DNA of 61,257 bases from Burkholderiales bacterium (GTDB lineage Bacteria; Pseudomonadota; Gammaproteobacteria; Burkholderiales; Burkholderiaceae), in the NCBI GenBank assembly GCA_026225235.1, contig JAMFSK010000122.1:1-61257 (forward strand), given 5' to 3'. This document shows, piece after piece, positions 17,415 to 27,332 of the stretch; positions within the stretch are counted from its first letter, which is position 1; every line of letters begins with the position of its first letter. The position numbers and the translations under genes were made by a program. Under the pieces are notes generated by a model. That model was not told where the DNA came from. It made no database searches and was given only the letters and a program-made list of their open reading frames with translations.

Positions 17415-18722
17415 TCAAGCGGGCAAGTCCTTACCCTTGGTTTCCGGCGAAAACGGAATCACGGCAAGGCCGATAATGAAGGCAATCGCGGTGAGCGCAA
17501 TCGGTACGCCGAGGGTCTTCATATGAAGCACCATCGCCCCGATCCCGAAGTTCACGATGGCGCCGAAAAAGCGGCCGACCGAGGTACAGAAGGCAAAGGC
17601 TGTTGCGCGAACCCGGGTTTCGAACTGCTCCGGCAACCAGAGACTGAACAAGGCGAAGTTCCCGCCAAAGAAGCCCAGCACAACGAGCAGCGAGATAAAC
17701 GGCACCAGTCCGTTGGGCAGATAGAACGCCCACCCGAAGGCAAGCGCGATCGAAGCCGCCATCCCGACGAAGTACAACGCGAGTGTCCAGCGACGGCCAA
17801 TACGCTCGGCGATCGGTGGCAGCGCGAGACACCCGACGATGGTGCCGATCGACAGCAGGCCCGTCGCGATCGACGCCATGCGCGATGCATCCGGCTTGGC
17901 CATGCCAGCCTTCGTGGCCAGCTGGATCACCGCCGAAGGCTCATACACCGCCCCCGCCCACAGGCCGATGATGGCAACCGTCAGCAAGATGGCCGCCACA
18001 AGCGTGCGCTGCCGGTACTGCACAGAAAATATCGCGCGCAGCGGGCTGGCCTGCTTGACGACTTCCGCCGCCTTGCGTTGCCACTTGTCTGTTTCCTTCA
18101 CGCGCAACAGAACGACGATCGATACGATCACCGGTACGACACCGACAAGGAACATCGCGCGCCATCCGAAGGTTGCCCCGATCGTGTAGTTCAGCGCGGC
18201 GGCGAGGAAGAAGCCCGCGTAGTAACCAGTCTGCAGATAGCCGGCGCCCATCTTGCGGCGATCCTCAGGCCACGCCTCGGCCACATAGGTGCCTGCGAGC
18301 GCCCATTCGCCGCCGATCCCCACGCCCGCCAGAAAGCGATAGATGCCGAGTTCCCACACGGTGTGCGAAGTCGCGGCCAGTCCGGTGAAGATCGCAAAAG
18401 TAAAGATGGTGGCGGCAAGCACCTTGGTGCGTCCGAAGCGGTCGGCCAACGGCCCCCAGATAAAAGACAGGCCCCAGCCGACCAGGAACAGGGCAAATAG
18501 GATCGAACCCGCCAATCCGACGTTGGCCGGCGTCGCCGCATAGCCGGAGCGCGGCAGCAGTTCGGTCAGTGCGGGCGCGAGCACGAGCGCGTAGATGAAC
18601 GAGTCCATCCCGTCCAACGTCCAGCCGGCCCAAGCTCCCCAAAAGCCGGTGATTTGTGTTCGGTTTAAGGGGGTGCGTGTGCGTCGTGCAGCAGAAGCAG
18701 TGTGGTCTATTACCGTCGGCAT
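17415..18722 (-). CDS. MFS transporter (AAHS/sialate-type), candidate malonate importer
   Basis: About 435 residues with 12 predicted helices in the cytoplasmic membrane. GPLADRFGRTKVLA between helices 2 and 3 is the MFS signature, and GWTLDGMDSFIYALVL in helix 1 resembles sialate and aromatic-acid H+ symporters. The start at 18722 is chosen because AGGAG stands nine bases upstream on the minus strand; a 23-residue longer frame exists. It is divergent from the GntR regulator and mdc operon across a 165-base region. As the operon contains no MdcLM, MdcF or MadLM, this permease is a reasonable candidate for malonate uptake, though that is inference. Confidence 0.88.
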   Translation of the reverse strand: MPTVIDHTASAARRTRTPLNRTQITGFWGAWAGWTLDGMDSFIYALVLAPALTELLPRSGYAATPANVGLAGSILFALFLVGWGLSFIWGPLADRFGRTKVLAATIFTFAIFTGLAATSHTVWELGIYRFLAGVGIGGEWALAGTYVAEAWPEDRRKMGAGYLQTGYYAGFFLAAALNYTIGATFGWRAMFLVGVVPVIVSIVVLLRVKETDKWQRKAAEVVKQASPLRAIFSVQYRQRTLVAAILLTVAIIGLWAGAVYEPSAVIQLATKAGMAKPDASRMASIATGLLSIGTIVGCLALPPIAERIGRRWTLALYFVGMAASIALAFGWAFYLPNGLVPFISLLVVLGFFGGNFALFSLWLPEQFETRVRATAFAFCTSVGRFFGAIVNFGIGAMVLHMKTLGVPIALTAIAFIIGLAVIPFSPETKGKDLPA

Positions 18723-18887
18723 GACGTCCATCTCCTGAGGGCAAAAAGGGTGACGCGCAGATCCTGCAGCACGGCGTCTGCGGGTAAGCACCGGGTTTTT
18801 TTCATCTATGTGGTGTGCCTTTTTATATATAATATTTGAAATTAAGACATAGACACACCCGCACTTCTACCTACTTGGCACTCTTTC
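18723..18887. promoter_or_regulatory. divergent promoter region between MFS and GntR genes
   Basis: 165 bases with an AT-rich core (18820-18850) that includes TATAAT at 18828-18833 on the plus strand and a TATTAT-like run on the minus strand. No strong -35 is visible. The GntR protein encoded immediately downstream is the natural candidate to bind here. Confidence 0.45.
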
Positions 18888-19643
18888 ATGTCAAAAAGTC
18901 TCGTGGGCGAGGCGGGCGCCGCGACCTTTCGCGACGCCCAGTTCGAGCCGCGCCAAAGTACCTCCCGCTATATCGCCGATGCCCTGCGCGCGGCGATTGT
19001 CGCGGGTTCGCTGCTGCCGGGCGAACCCCTGCGACAAGACGCGATTGCGCGGCAGTTCTCGGTCAGCGCGATTCCCGTACGCGAAGCCTTCCGTCAGCTC
19101 GAAAGCGAAGGCTGGGTCACCACCGAGCCCAATCGCGGCGCATCAGTCAGCCTCCAGTCTGCCGACGAAGCGCGTGAAATTTATGAAATTCGTGCATCGC
19201 TCGAGAGTCTGGCGATCGGTCTGGCAGTCGACCTGCATACTCCGCAGACGCTTGCGCACAGCCGCGCGTTGCTTGATGCGGCAGCGCATGAACCGGACCC
19301 CGCGCTCTACGTCGTGCGCAACGAGCAGTTTCATATGAGTTTGTACGCGCCGGTCGATCGCCCGCGCCTGATGGAGCTGCTCGGCCAGATGCATCGCCGC
19401 GGCGAGCGCTATCTGCGGCTGAAGTTCGGTGTGCCTCAGTTCAAGGGACAGTCGGATAATGAGCATGAGGCGATTCTCGCCGCGCTGATCGCACGCGATA
19501 TCGAGTCGGCGCAAATGCTCGTCGCGCGGCATTTGCTGGCCACCGGCGAACTGATCTATCAATTCCTTACCGACGCCCAGGCAACCACGCAACCGAAGCT
19601 CACGAAGAAACGTCGTGCGCTTCCCAAACAAGGTCAAGGCTAA
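18888..19643 (+). CDS. GntR family regulator, FCD subfamily
   Basis: 251 residues. The N-terminal winged helix (about 20-85) contains LRAAIVAGSLLPGEPLRQDAIARQFSVSAIPVREAFRQLESEGWV, the FadR-type signature. The C-terminal FCD domain (about 100-225) holds the Asp/His metal-site residues typical of regulators that bind small carboxylates. It lies two bases before mdcA and is almost certainly the local regulator, like MdcY of the Acinetobacter malonate operon. It probably controls itself, the mdc genes and the divergent MFS permease in response to malonate or malonyl-CoA. Confidence 0.9.
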   Translation: MSKSLVGEAGAATFRDAQFEPRQSTSRYIADALRAAIVAGSLLPGEPLRQDAIARQFSVSAIPVREAFRQLESEGWVTTEPNRGASVSLQSADEAREIYEIRASLESLAIGLAVDLHTPQTLAHSRALLDAAAHEPDPALYVVRNEQFHMSLYAPVDRPRLMELLGQMHRRGERYLRLKFGVPQFKGQSDNEHEAILAALIARDIESAQMLVARHLLATGELIYQFLTDAQATTQPKLTKKRRALPKQGQG

Positions 19644-19645
19644 CG

Positions 19646-21301
19646 ATGAATGCATCCTCCCCCCCACCGACCCGGCAGTGGAATACGCGCGCGCTCGAAA
19701 AAGCCCGTCGGCTCAAGCTGATTGAAGGCTGGCTCGAAGATGGCGCGCTCAAGAGCGAACGCATTGTCGATGCGCTCGAAGCGCTGATTGCACCAGGCGA
19801 TCGTGTCGCGCTCGAGGGCAATAACCAGAAGCAGGCGGACTTTTTGTCGCGCGCATTTGCCAAGCTCGACCCGGCGCGTGTGCACGACGTCCATCTGCTG
19901 ATCTCGAGCATCAGCCGGCCCGAGCATCTGAGCCTGTTTGAACGCGGTATTGCCCGCAAGGTCGACTTCTCGTTCGCGGGCCCGCAAAGCTTGCGCGTGG
20001 CGCAACTGCTCGAAGACGGTCTGCTCGAAATCGGTGCGATCTATACGTACATCGAGTTGTATGCGCGTATGTTCATCGACCTCACGCCGCAGGTCGCCCT
20101 GGTCTGCGCGGCTCAGGCTGACCGGCACGGCAATCTGTACACGGGGGCGAACACTGAAGACACGCCGACCATCGTCGAGGCGACGGCGTTCCGGCAGGGC
20201 ATCGTGGTGGCGCAGGTCAACGAGATCGTCGATGAGTTGCCTCGCGTCGATATTCCGGGCTCGTGGATTGACGTCGTCGTGAAGGCCGATCGGCCCTTCG
20301 CTGTCGAGCCGCTGTTCACGCGCGACCCCCGTCATATCGGCGAGTTGCAGATCCTGATGGCGATGATGACGATCCGCGGGATCTATGAGCGTTATGGGGT
20401 AAAGACGCTCAATCACGGGATCGGCTTCGACACTGCGGCGATCGAGTTGCTGTTGCCGACCTACGGCGAATCGCTCGGCCTCAAGGGCAAGATCTGCACG
20501 AACTGGGCGCTCAACCCGCATCCGACCTTGATCCCCGCGATCGAGAGCGGCTGGGTTGAGAGCGTGCATTGCTTCGGCAGCGAGGTGGGCATGGAGAACT
20601 ATGTCTCCGCGCGTTCGGATGTGTTCTTTACGGGGCGCGACGGTAGCCTGCGGTCGAATCGCGTGTTGTGCCAATTGGCGGGCCAATATGGCGTCGATCT
20701 GTTTATCGGTTCGACGCTGCAGATGGACGCTGATGCCAATTCGTCGACCGTCACGCTGGGCCGGCTTGCCGGCTTTGGGGGCGCGCCGAATATGGGTCAC
20801 GACCCGAGGGGGCGGCGTCATTCAAGCGAAGCGTGGCTCAAGCTCATGAAGAAAACGGGGCCTGTGGCGCGTGGTCACAAGCTGGTGGTTCAGACGGCCG
20901 AGACCTTCAAGAAAGGCGGCGAGCCGACCATCGTCGACGCGCTCGACGCGATTGCCGTGGGCGAGAAGAGCGGCATGCCGATCGCCCCGGTGATGATCTA
21001 TGGCGACGATGTCAGCCACGTCGTGACGGAGGAGGGCATTGCCTACCTCCACGCGGCGGAAGGGATCGAAGAGCGTCGTGCCGCTTTGTCGGCGATTGCC
21101 GGCGTGACGCCCGTCGGCATGCGGGCCGACCCTGCGAAAACTGCCGAGCTCCGTCGCCGCGGCATCGTGGCTTTCCCCGAGGACCTCGGTGTGCGGCGCG
21201 GCGAAGCCAAGCGTTCCTTGCTCGCCGCGCGCAGCATCGACGATCTCGCCGCGTGGTCGGGGGGGCTGTACGAGCCGCCCGCACGCTTTAGAAGCTGGTG
21301 A
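19646..21301 (+). CDS. mdcA: malonate decarboxylase, alpha subunit (acetyl-S-ACP:malonate ACP transferase)
   Basis: 551 residues, the same length as characterised MdcA. It belongs to the CoA-transferase fold and swaps acetate for malonate on the acyl carrier subunit, giving malonyl-S-ACP for decarboxylation. Typical stretches include [53 protein letters not shown] and [20 protein letters not shown]. It is the first structural gene of the operon, beginning two bases after the GntR regulator and overlapping mdcB by four bases. Confidence 0.95.
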   Translation: MNASSPPPTRQWNTRALEKARRLKLIEGWLEDGALKSERIVDALEALIAPGDRVALEGNNQKQADFLSRAFAKLDPARVHDVHLLISSISRPEHLSLFERGIARKVDFSFAGPQSLRVAQLLEDGLLEIGAIYTYIELYARMFIDLTPQVALVCAAQADRHGNLYTGANTEDTPTIVEATAFRQGIVVAQVNEIVDELPRVDIPGSWIDVVVKADRPFAVEPLFTRDPRHIGELQILMAMMTIRGIYERYGVKTLNHGIGFDTAAIELLLPTYGESLGLKGKICTNWALNPHPTLIPAIESGWVESVHCFGSEVGMENYVSARSDVFFTGRDGSLRSNRVLCQLAGQYGVDLFIGSTLQMDADANSSTVTLGRLAGFGGAPNMGHDPRGRRHSSEAWLKLMKKTGPVARGHKLVVQTAETFKKGGEPTIVDALDAIAVGEKSGMPIAPVMIYGDDVSHVVTEEGIAYLHAAEGIEERRAALSAIAGVTPVGMRADPAKTAELRRRGIVAFPEDLGVRRGEAKRSLLAARSIDDLAAWSGGLYEPPARFRSW

Positions 21302-22149
21302 GCGCGATGACTCTGGTCGCGCCTGGCGAGGTGATTTGCACTGATGCGTCGATTCTTGCCGATTTCGCCGTCGGCGCGTTGATCGATGAGGCCTGTCTGA
21401 CACCCAAGCCTGCGCTCGTCGATCGGCGAGGCAGTGGCGCACATCGCGATCTCGATCTCGACACGATGGTGCGTTCCGCGCACTCGTTGCATCCGACGTT
21501 CAGGGCGATCGCAGACCTTGCCGCGGCAGAGGCGCCGTCGCAAGCATTGCGCGAACGCCTTGCCCGCATCGGTCGGGACGGCGAACAAGCGATGTTGCTC
21601 GCGACCGGCGGCAGCAACGCGCATCGTGGGGCGATCTGGATCGTCGGCCTGCTGTGCGCGGGCGCCGCCCAGTGTGCGGTGAACGATGTTGCCGCGATCT
21701 GCGAAGCCGGCGCGCGTATCGCACGCTTTGAAGACCGCTACGTACCGGCCGCAGCAGGCAGCAGCCACGGCGCACGAGTCTCGCAGCGCTTTGGCGTGAG
21801 CGGCGCACGCGGTGAAGCGTGTGAAGGATTCCCGCACGTCGTGAACGTGGGTTGGCCTGCATTGCAACGCGCACGCGAGGCCGGCCTGAGCGCCGATCAC
21901 GCTCGGCTCAATGCACTGGTCGCGATCATGGCGACGCTCGACGATACCTGCCTGTTGCATCGCGGGGGCTGGGCTGCGCTTGACGCCGCACAACGCGGGG
22001 CGGCGCGCGTCATCGACGCGGGCGGCCTCGGACAGGAAGCGGGTCGCGCGGCGCTCGCTGATCTCGACCAGCATCTGATTGCACTGAATGCATCACCCGG
22101 TGGCGCGGCGGACTTGCTTGCCGCGACGCTCTTTCTCGATTCGCTTTGA
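21298..22149 (+). CDS. mdcB: triphosphoribosyl-dephospho-CoA synthase MdcB
   Basis: 283 residues with a GTG start that overlaps the mdcA stop; an in-frame ATG at 21307 is the alternative. It makes 2'-(5''-triphosphoribosyl)-3'-dephospho-CoA, the precursor of the MdcC prosthetic group. The family block [34 protein letters not shown] and [10 protein letters not shown] match CitG/MdcB. Its presence with MdcG shows that this is the biotin-independent, soluble type of malonate decarboxylase. Confidence 0.92.
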   Translation: MSAMTLVAPGEVICTDASILADFAVGALIDEACLTPKPALVDRRGSGAHRDLDLDTMVRSAHSLHPTFRAIADLAAAEAPSQALRERLARIGRDGEQAMLLATGGSNAHRGAIWIVGLLCAGAAQCAVNDVAAICEAGARIARFEDRYVPAAAGSSHGARVSQRFGVSGARGEACEGFPHVVNVGWPALQRAREAGLSADHARLNALVAIMATLDDTCLLHRGGWAALDAAQRGAARVIDAGGLGQEAGRAALADLDQHLIALNASPGGAADLLAATLFLDSL

Positions 22150-22165
22150 CGCAAGGACACTCATC

Positions 22166-22468
22166 ATGGAACAGTTGCGCTACGAATATCCTGCCACGCA
22201 AACCGTCACCCGGCGCGCCCATGTGGGCGTCGTCGGCTCGGGCGATCTGGAAGTGCTGCTCTCGCCGTCGACCTCGGAGAAAGCAGAGGTTGTGATCCGG
22301 ACCAGCGTCGACGGGTACGGGCATGTCTGGAAGAGCGTGCTCGACCGTTTCTTCACGCGGTATGAAGGCGCGGTGCTGCTTGAACTCAACGACTTCGGCG
22401 CGACACCCGGCGTCGTGATGCTGCGTCTCGCCGAAGCCGTCGAAGCCAGCGAAGGAGCGCCGCAATGA
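22166..22468 (+). CDS. mdcC: malonate decarboxylase acyl carrier protein, delta subunit
   Basis: 100 residues. The start is the ATG at 22166 (MEQLRYEYP), the usual MdcC N-terminus; the longer frame from 22088 overlaps the 3' end of mdcB and is rejected. VGSGDLEVLL carries the Ser that is expected to receive the phosphoribosyl-dephospho-CoA arm. It shuttles the acetyl/malonyl thioester between MdcA and MdcD-MdcE. It overlaps mdcD by four bases. Confidence 0.94.
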   Translation: MEQLRYEYPATQTVTRRAHVGVVGSGDLEVLLSPSTSEKAEVVIRTSVDGYGHVWKSVLDRFFTRYEGAVLLELNDFGATPGVVMLRLAEAVEASEGAPQ

Positions 22469-23313
22469 ATGCCCACGAATCATTTATTGCGAGCCAGAGT
22501 TTTATCGAAATGGGCGCGCGCGAGCGCGCCAAGGCACTCCTGGATCCTGGTACGTTTCGCGAGTTGGTCGGACCGTTCGACCGGCTCGAGTCGCCGTGGC
22601 TCTCGATGCAGGACGTAGTCTGTCAGGCTGACGACGGCGTGGTCATTGCGCGAGGCTCCTTCGGTGGTGAACCCACGGTGATTGCCGCGATTGAGCCCGC
22701 TTTTCAGGGGGGCAGCATCGGCGAAGTGTCCGGCGCGAAGATCGCTGGCGCGCTGGAACTTGCGCTCGGTGAAATCGAAGCGGGCAGGGTGATCCGTCCG
22801 ATCATCCTGTTCGAGACCGGTGGCGTCCGGCTTCAGGAAGCCAACCTCGGTCTCGCGGTGATCGCCGAGATCCACGCGGCGATCCTGGCGCTCCGCCCGC
22901 ATGTGCCGGTGGTCGGTGTGATCGGCGGCATGGTCGGGTGTTTTGGCGGCATGTCGCTTGCGGCGGCACTGTGCACTGAACTCGTGATGACGCGGCAAGG
23001 CCGGCTGGGTATGAACGGGCCGGAAGTCATCGAACAGGAAGCCGGTATCGAAGAGCTCGATTCAAGCGACCGTCGCCTGATCTGGTCGATGATCGGCGGA
23101 GACGAGCGCACCGCTGTGGGGTTGGCGGACGCCCTCGTCGAGGACGACGCCGAACAAGTACGCGCTGCGGTGCTGGCGGTATTCGCGCGCGGCGTGCCCA
23201 AACAACACCGGACTGAGCAAGTAGAGCAGCAACTCGCGCGGCTCGCCCAGGTGAATCCCGATTCGATCGATCCCGTGATCCTGCGGGATCTCTGGCAAGG
23301 AGTTGCACGATGA
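22465..23313 (+). CDS. mdcD: malonate decarboxylase, beta subunit
   Basis: 282 residues, crotonase-like carboxyltransferase fold. The family features FETGGVRLQEANLGL and GVIGGMVGCFGGMSLAAALC supply the oxyanion-hole Gly residues. With MdcE it decarboxylates malonyl-S-ACP to acetyl-S-ACP and CO2. It overlaps mdcC and mdcE by four bases each. Confidence 0.95.
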   Translation: MNAHESFIASQSFIEMGARERAKALLDPGTFRELVGPFDRLESPWLSMQDVVCQADDGVVIARGSFGGEPTVIAAIEPAFQGGSIGEVSGAKIAGALELALGEIEAGRVIRPIILFETGGVRLQEANLGLAVIAEIHAAILALRPHVPVVGVIGGMVGCFGGMSLAAALCTELVMTRQGRLGMNGPEVIEQEAGIEELDSSDRRLIWSMIGGDERTAVGLADALVEDDAEQVRAAVLAVFARGVPKQHRTEQVEQQLARLAQVNPDSIDPVILRDLWQGVAR

Positions 23314-24125
23314 GCGCGACCACAAGCTCCCGCGGACAGATCTGGCTCGATGCCCTGTCCGCCGTCGAGGCCGTGCAGAACGGACCGATCCGTCAGGCCG
23401 ATGCCACCCTCGGCGACATGTCCGCACGGCTTCTCGCCGTCGTTCCTGATCCGCAGAATCGCTTTCCACGGGCTCGCGACAATGTCGTCGGTCTTGAGCA
23501 AGGCTGGTTACTCGCGCGCGCAGTTCGAGAAGTGCTCGAGGCCGATCGTCATGCGGCGGTGAAGCGCCCGTTGATTGCGGTCGTCGACGTCAAGAGCCAG
23601 GCTTATGGGCGCCGCGAAGAATTGCTGGGGGTCCACCTCGCCTGTGCCGCTCCGGTCGATGCCTATGCGAGTGCGCGTCTTGCGGGCCATCCCGTGATCG
23701 CACTGATTGTCGGGCCGGCGATGTCGGGTGCGTACCTTGCGCACGGCTACCAGGCCAACCGTATTCTGGCGCTCGACTCGCCTGGCACGAGCGTGCATGC
23801 GATGGGCAAGGAGGCGGCGGCGCGGGTGACGCGACGGAGTGTCGAAGGTCTCGATGCACTGGGCGATACGGTGCTCCCGATGTCCTACAAGATGAGCGCG
23901 TACGCCAAGCTTGGCCTGCTGCACGAACTGATCGAAGGGATTAATGCAGACGCGCCGGGCGAAGCCGATGTTGAACGCGTGCGCAAGTCGCTGATCGCCG
24001 CCATCGAGGACGCACGCAAGGGGCCGGTCGATCTGGCGAACCGCCTTGCTTCACCCGATGCGAAGCGTATGCGGGCGGCGTCGATCGAAGTGCGCAAGCG
24101 TCTTGCCGAGCAATGGAACGCCTAG
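23310..24125 (+). CDS. mdcE: malonate decarboxylase, gamma subunit
   Basis: 271 residues, the partner of MdcD in the decarboxylase heterodimer. Characteristic stretches are VVDVKSQAYGRREELLG and ALIVGPAMSGAYLAHGYQANRILALDSPGTSVHAMGKEAAARVTRRSVE. It overlaps mdcD at the start and mdcG at the end by 13 bases, so the whole run is translationally coupled. Confidence 0.94.
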   Translation: MSATTSSRGQIWLDALSAVEAVQNGPIRQADATLGDMSARLLAVVPDPQNRFPRARDNVVGLEQGWLLARAVREVLEADRHAAVKRPLIAVVDVKSQAYGRREELLGVHLACAAPVDAYASARLAGHPVIALIVGPAMSGAYLAHGYQANRILALDSPGTSVHAMGKEAAARVTRRSVEGLDALGDTVLPMSYKMSAYAKLGLLHELIEGINADAPGEADVERVRKSLIAAIEDARKGPVDLANRLASPDAKRMRAASIEVRKRLAEQWNA

Positions 24126-24814
24126 TCACACCACATGACTTGTTGCGCCTTGCGCCGGCAGGATGGGCGTCGTGGAACGATGTGCCTTCATGGGTTGAAG
24201 CCGCGCTGCTGCGCGCACCGTTCGTGGTCGTGCGGCGTGCCGGCGCGAAGACGGGTTTCACGGCCGGTGTTGCGAACGGCGCTGTAGAGGGGACCGTCGA
24301 CGAGCCCTTGTTCGGAGGGGACCATTGCGTTCCGGTCGGCGTGCGAGGTTCGACACGTGCCGAGCGATTTGGTACGTGGCTTGATACACGTCACATATTG
24401 GAGATCGTCAAACCCGAGGACCTCCGGGCTATCGAGCCTTCGAGCGCGCTCCCTGCGTTTGCGCTGCTGCGGCAGATCGCTTCGATATGTAATGACACGG
24501 GTTTCGTTTGGGGCCCCACTGGCAGCGTCGGCTTTGAGCTGGCGAGTCGCGTGGCAACCGTGACCGAGAGCAGCGATCTCGATCTGTTGATGCGGGTGCC
24601 CAAGCGTATTGAACAGAATGCTGCTGCAGCGATTTTCGAACGACTGGTTCGGACGGCCAGCTCTACCCGTATCGATGTCCAGATCGAAACCGCTGCGGGC
24701 GTGTTCTCCCTCGCCGAGTACGCCCGTCCCCATTGGCGCGTGCTGTTGCGGGGCAGCGATGGCCCGAAGTTCGTGACCGATCCGTGGTGCGTTGAGCGGG
24801 AGCAACTCGCTTGA
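24113..24814 (+). CDS. mdcG: malonate decarboxylase holo-ACP synthase (phosphoribosyl-dephospho-CoA transferase)
   Basis: 233 residues. It transfers the prosthetic group made by MdcB onto apo-MdcC. The nucleotidyltransferase-like active-site region is SSDLDLLMRVP at about residues 156-166, whose Asp pair is expected to bind metal, with a conserved GFVWGPTGSVGFELAS before it. The start at 24113 lies inside the mdcE end. Confidence 0.92.
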   Translation: MERLVTPHDLLRLAPAGWASWNDVPSWVEAALLRAPFVVVRRAGAKTGFTAGVANGAVEGTVDEPLFGGDHCVPVGVRGSTRAERFGTWLDTRHILEIVKPEDLRAIEPSSALPAFALLRQIASICNDTGFVWGPTGSVGFELASRVATVTESSDLDLLMRVPKRIEQNAAAAIFERLVRTASSTRIDVQIETAAGVFSLAEYARPHWRVLLRGSDGPKFVTDPWCVEREQLA

Positions 24815-25710
24815 TCGCGTTCCTCTTTCCCGGGCAAGGTGCTCAACGTCCGGGCTTTCTGCACGCGCTCACCCACCCTGAAATCGCCGCGACCTATGTC
24901 GAGGCTTCCGACGCACTCGGACAAGACGTGCGCGAACTCGACAGTGAAGACGCACTGCGCTCAACGGTGGCCGTGCAGATCGCCCTTGTCGTCGCGGGCG
25001 TGGCGGCGGCGCGGGCGCTGAAGGCCGAAGGGATTGAACCCGAAGCGGTAGCGGGGCTGTCGGTTGGCGCATATGGCGCGGCCGTTGTCAGCGAGGCCAT
25101 CCGGTTCGACGACGCGCTGCGGCTGGTTCGCCTGCGCGCACAACTGATGGAGACGGCCTACCCACAGGGATACGGCATGCTGGCGATCATGGGACTTAGC
25201 GAACCTGAAGTCGTGCGGGTGCTTGAGGGCGATGCCTATCTGGGCAACCTGAATGCACCGCGGCAGATCGTTGTCGCAGGTAGCGACGCCGGGCTCGAAC
25301 GGGTACGGCAGCGAGTGCTCGAGCGTGGCGCGCGCAAGGCCGAACGTCTCGCGATGAGCGTGCCCTCACATTGCGTGCTGCTCGACGATGCCGCCCACCA
25401 GCTCACCGAGGCTGCCCGATCGATCCCCTTCACGCGGCCGGCTCTCGCTTACGTCGGCAACCGGGGGGCGCGCGTCCTTCGAGAGGCTGAGGCGATTCGC
25501 GAAGACCTGGCAACGAATATGCGTTATCCAGTCCGCTGGCACGATTCAACGATCGTCCTGAGCGAACTGGGTGTGCGTGTGCTCGTCGAGATGCCGCCTG
25601 GTCGCACGCTTACGCAACTGGCGAGCGATGCGCTGCCGGATGTCGCGGCGATTGCAGTCGAACAGACGCCCATCGCGTCAACCGCGATGCGCATTCGTTC
25701 GCGGCTCTAG
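24811..25710 (+). CDS. mdcH: malonyl-CoA:ACP transacylase MdcH
   Basis: 299 residues, FabD-like acyltransferase fold, starting at a TTG that overlaps the mdcG stop by four bases (MIAFLFPGQGAQRPG). The active-site Ser is in AGLSVGAYGAAV (GxSxG). It activates the carrier protein by first loading malonyl from malonyl-CoA. This is the last gene of the operon; no mdcLM, mdcF or mdcR follows. Confidence 0.93.
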   Translation: MIAFLFPGQGAQRPGFLHALTHPEIAATYVEASDALGQDVRELDSEDALRSTVAVQIALVVAGVAAARALKAEGIEPEAVAGLSVGAYGAAVVSEAIRFDDALRLVRLRAQLMETAYPQGYGMLAIMGLSEPEVVRVLEGDAYLGNLNAPRQIVVAGSDAGLERVRQRVLERGARKAERLAMSVPSHCVLLDDAAHQLTEAARSIPFTRPALAYVGNRGARVLREAEAIREDLATNMRYPVRWHDSTIVLSELGVRVLVEMPPGRTLTQLASDALPDVAAIAVEQTPIASTAMRIRSRL

Positions 25711-25720
25711 ACAGGCTGCT

Positions 25721-25768
25721 GCCCGATTCATCGGGGTGCCTCGGCGGGGAGCGTAAAATCGGGCTTTT
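25721..25768 (+). terminator. terminator of the mdc operon
   Basis: GCCCGATT (25721-25728) pairs with AATCGGGC (25757-25764), followed by TTTT. The loop is 28 bases and may fold further. Position 11 bases after mdcH fits the operon end. Confidence 0.5.
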
Positions 25769-25874
25769 CGCGACGGCTGCGCGCCGCGTCCTGGGGTGGC
25801 CTCCTAAGGGTCTTCACTAAGGCACGCCAGCGCGCCCGCCGTTGCGGTTCCCGCTTACTCTCACGACCCGCACC

Positions 25875-27332
25875 ATGCCCGACGACCGTTCGCCCGGCAC
25901 CGAGCAGATACCGGCACCCGTTGAATCGGCCCAGCTCACCCTGGTCGATCAGCTCGTCCAATGGGGCCGCCGCCGCATCGAAGAGCGCGTGTTCCGGCCG
26001 GGTATGCGCATGCCGTCCATCCGGCGTCTCGCACTCGACAAGGGTGTCTCGCGCTTCACCGTGGTCGAAGCCTATGAGCGGCTCGTGGCCCAGGGCTACC
26101 TCGATTCGCGGCGCGGCTCCGGCTTTTATGTGCGTGAGGCGGCGACCCCGGGTGTACGTGCGCCGCGCGTGGCGGCGGCCGTCAACCATGCGATCGACGT
26201 CGTCTGGCTGCTGCGCAATATGGTTGGCACGACGAGCCCCGAGAAAGGGCCGGGGCTGGGCTACCTGCCGAACCGCTGGCTCGACGGCGAGCTGCTGTCG
26301 AATGCTTTGCGCGCGCTCGGCCGGCAGGGCGGCGCCCAGTTACTGCAGCTCGGCACCCCCCAGGGCTTTTATCCGTTGCGTCAGCAATTGCAGACCCGGC
26401 TGGCCGAAATGGAGATTGGCGTCTCGCCCGAGCAGATCGTGATGACCTCGGGGATTACGCAGGCCCTCGACCTGATCGCGCGCCTGTATGTGCAGCCCGG
26501 CGATACCGTGCTGGTTGGCGATCCCGCGTGGTTCCAGATGTTCGGCCGCTTCGCGTCGCAGGGCGCGCGTCTCGTGGGCGTTCCCTATACCCCGGACGGC
26601 CCGGATCTCGACGCGCTGGAACGGCTCGTGATCGAATGGAAGCCGCGGATGCTCGTGCTCAATTCGGTCCTGCACAATCCGACCGGTACCTCACTGGCGG
26701 CCGCGCAAGTCTTCCGGATTCTCAAGATCGCCGAGGATCACGACATGATCGTGGTCGAGGACGATATCTATTGTGATCTCGCCCCGCCGGGCTCGACCAC
26801 CACCCGGCTCGCGAGTCTCGACCAGTTGCGGCGCGTGATCTACCTGGGTAGTTTTTCGAAGACGCTGGCGGCCAATCTCCGTGTGGGTTTTGCGGCGTGC
26901 TCGCCCGATGTGGCTCGCGCGCTGACTGACCAGAAAATGCTGGTCGGCATGACCAGCCCCGAGATCAACGAGCGCGTGGTCTTCAAGATACTGACCGAAG
27001 GCCACTACCGGCGCCATGTCGAGCGGCTGCGCGGCCGGCTCGACGCCGTACGCGAGCGCACCGCCAGAATGCTCGAAACGGTCGGTTTCCGCCTGTTCGC
27101 GCCGCCGGGCCATGGAATGTTCCAGTGGGCGGATACCGGTGTCGACACCGCCGTGCTGACTGCGGCGGGGCACGAGGCTGGCTATCTGCTCGCGCCGGGG
27201 GCGCTGTTCTCGCCGAATCAGTCGCCTTCGACCTGGATGCGCTTCAATATCGCGAATTGCGGTGACCCCGGCCTGTTCGATTTCCTGGCACAAAGCGCCG
27301 ATAAAGGCGCCTCTCGGAACGGATCCCCTTGA
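25875..27332 (+). CDS. MocR-type (GntR-aminotransferase) transcription regulator
   Basis: About 485 residues from the ATG at 25875. The N-terminal GntR winged helix (about 20-85) contains VFRPGMRMPSIRRLALDKGVSRFTVVEAYERLVAQGYLDSRRGSGFYV. After a linker, a fold-type I aminotransferase domain carries SFSKTLAANLRVGF, the PLP Lys, and NSVLHNPTGTS. MocR proteins use PLP or an external aldimine as effector and rarely catalyse transamination. The target is unknown; it is unlikely to be the mdc operon, which has its own GntR gene. Its TGA stop lies within the predicted sigma-32 promoter of htpG. Confidence 0.9.
   Translation: MPDDRSPGTEQIPAPVESAQLTLVDQLVQWGRRRIEERVFRPGMRMPSIRRLALDKGVSRFTVVEAYERLVAQGYLDSRRGSGFYVREAATPGVRAPRVAAAVNHAIDVVWLLRNMVGTTSPEKGPGLGYLPNRWLDGELLSNALRALGRQGGAQLLQLGTPQGFYPLRQQLQTRLAEMEIGVSPEQIVMTSGITQALDLIARLYVQPGDTVLVGDPAWFQMFGRFASQGARLVGVPYTPDGPDLDALERLVIEWKPRMLVLNSVLHNPTGTSLAAAQVFRILKIAEDHDMIVVEDDIYCDLAPPGSTTTRLASLDQLRRVIYLGSFSKTLAANLRVGFAACSPDVARALTDQKMLVGMTSPEINERVVFKILTEGHYRRHVERLRGRLDAVRERTARMLETVGFRLFAPPGHGMFQWADTGVDTAVLTAAGHEAGYLLAPGALFSPNQSPSTWMRFNIANCGDPGLFDFLAQSADKGASRNGSP

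Noticed and set aside
18849..18887. Sigma-54 promoter before the GntR-mdc operon
   Set aside because: TTGGCAC is present just upstream of the GntR ATG, but the base pair at the -12 position is TG and not GC, so the invariant spacing fails.
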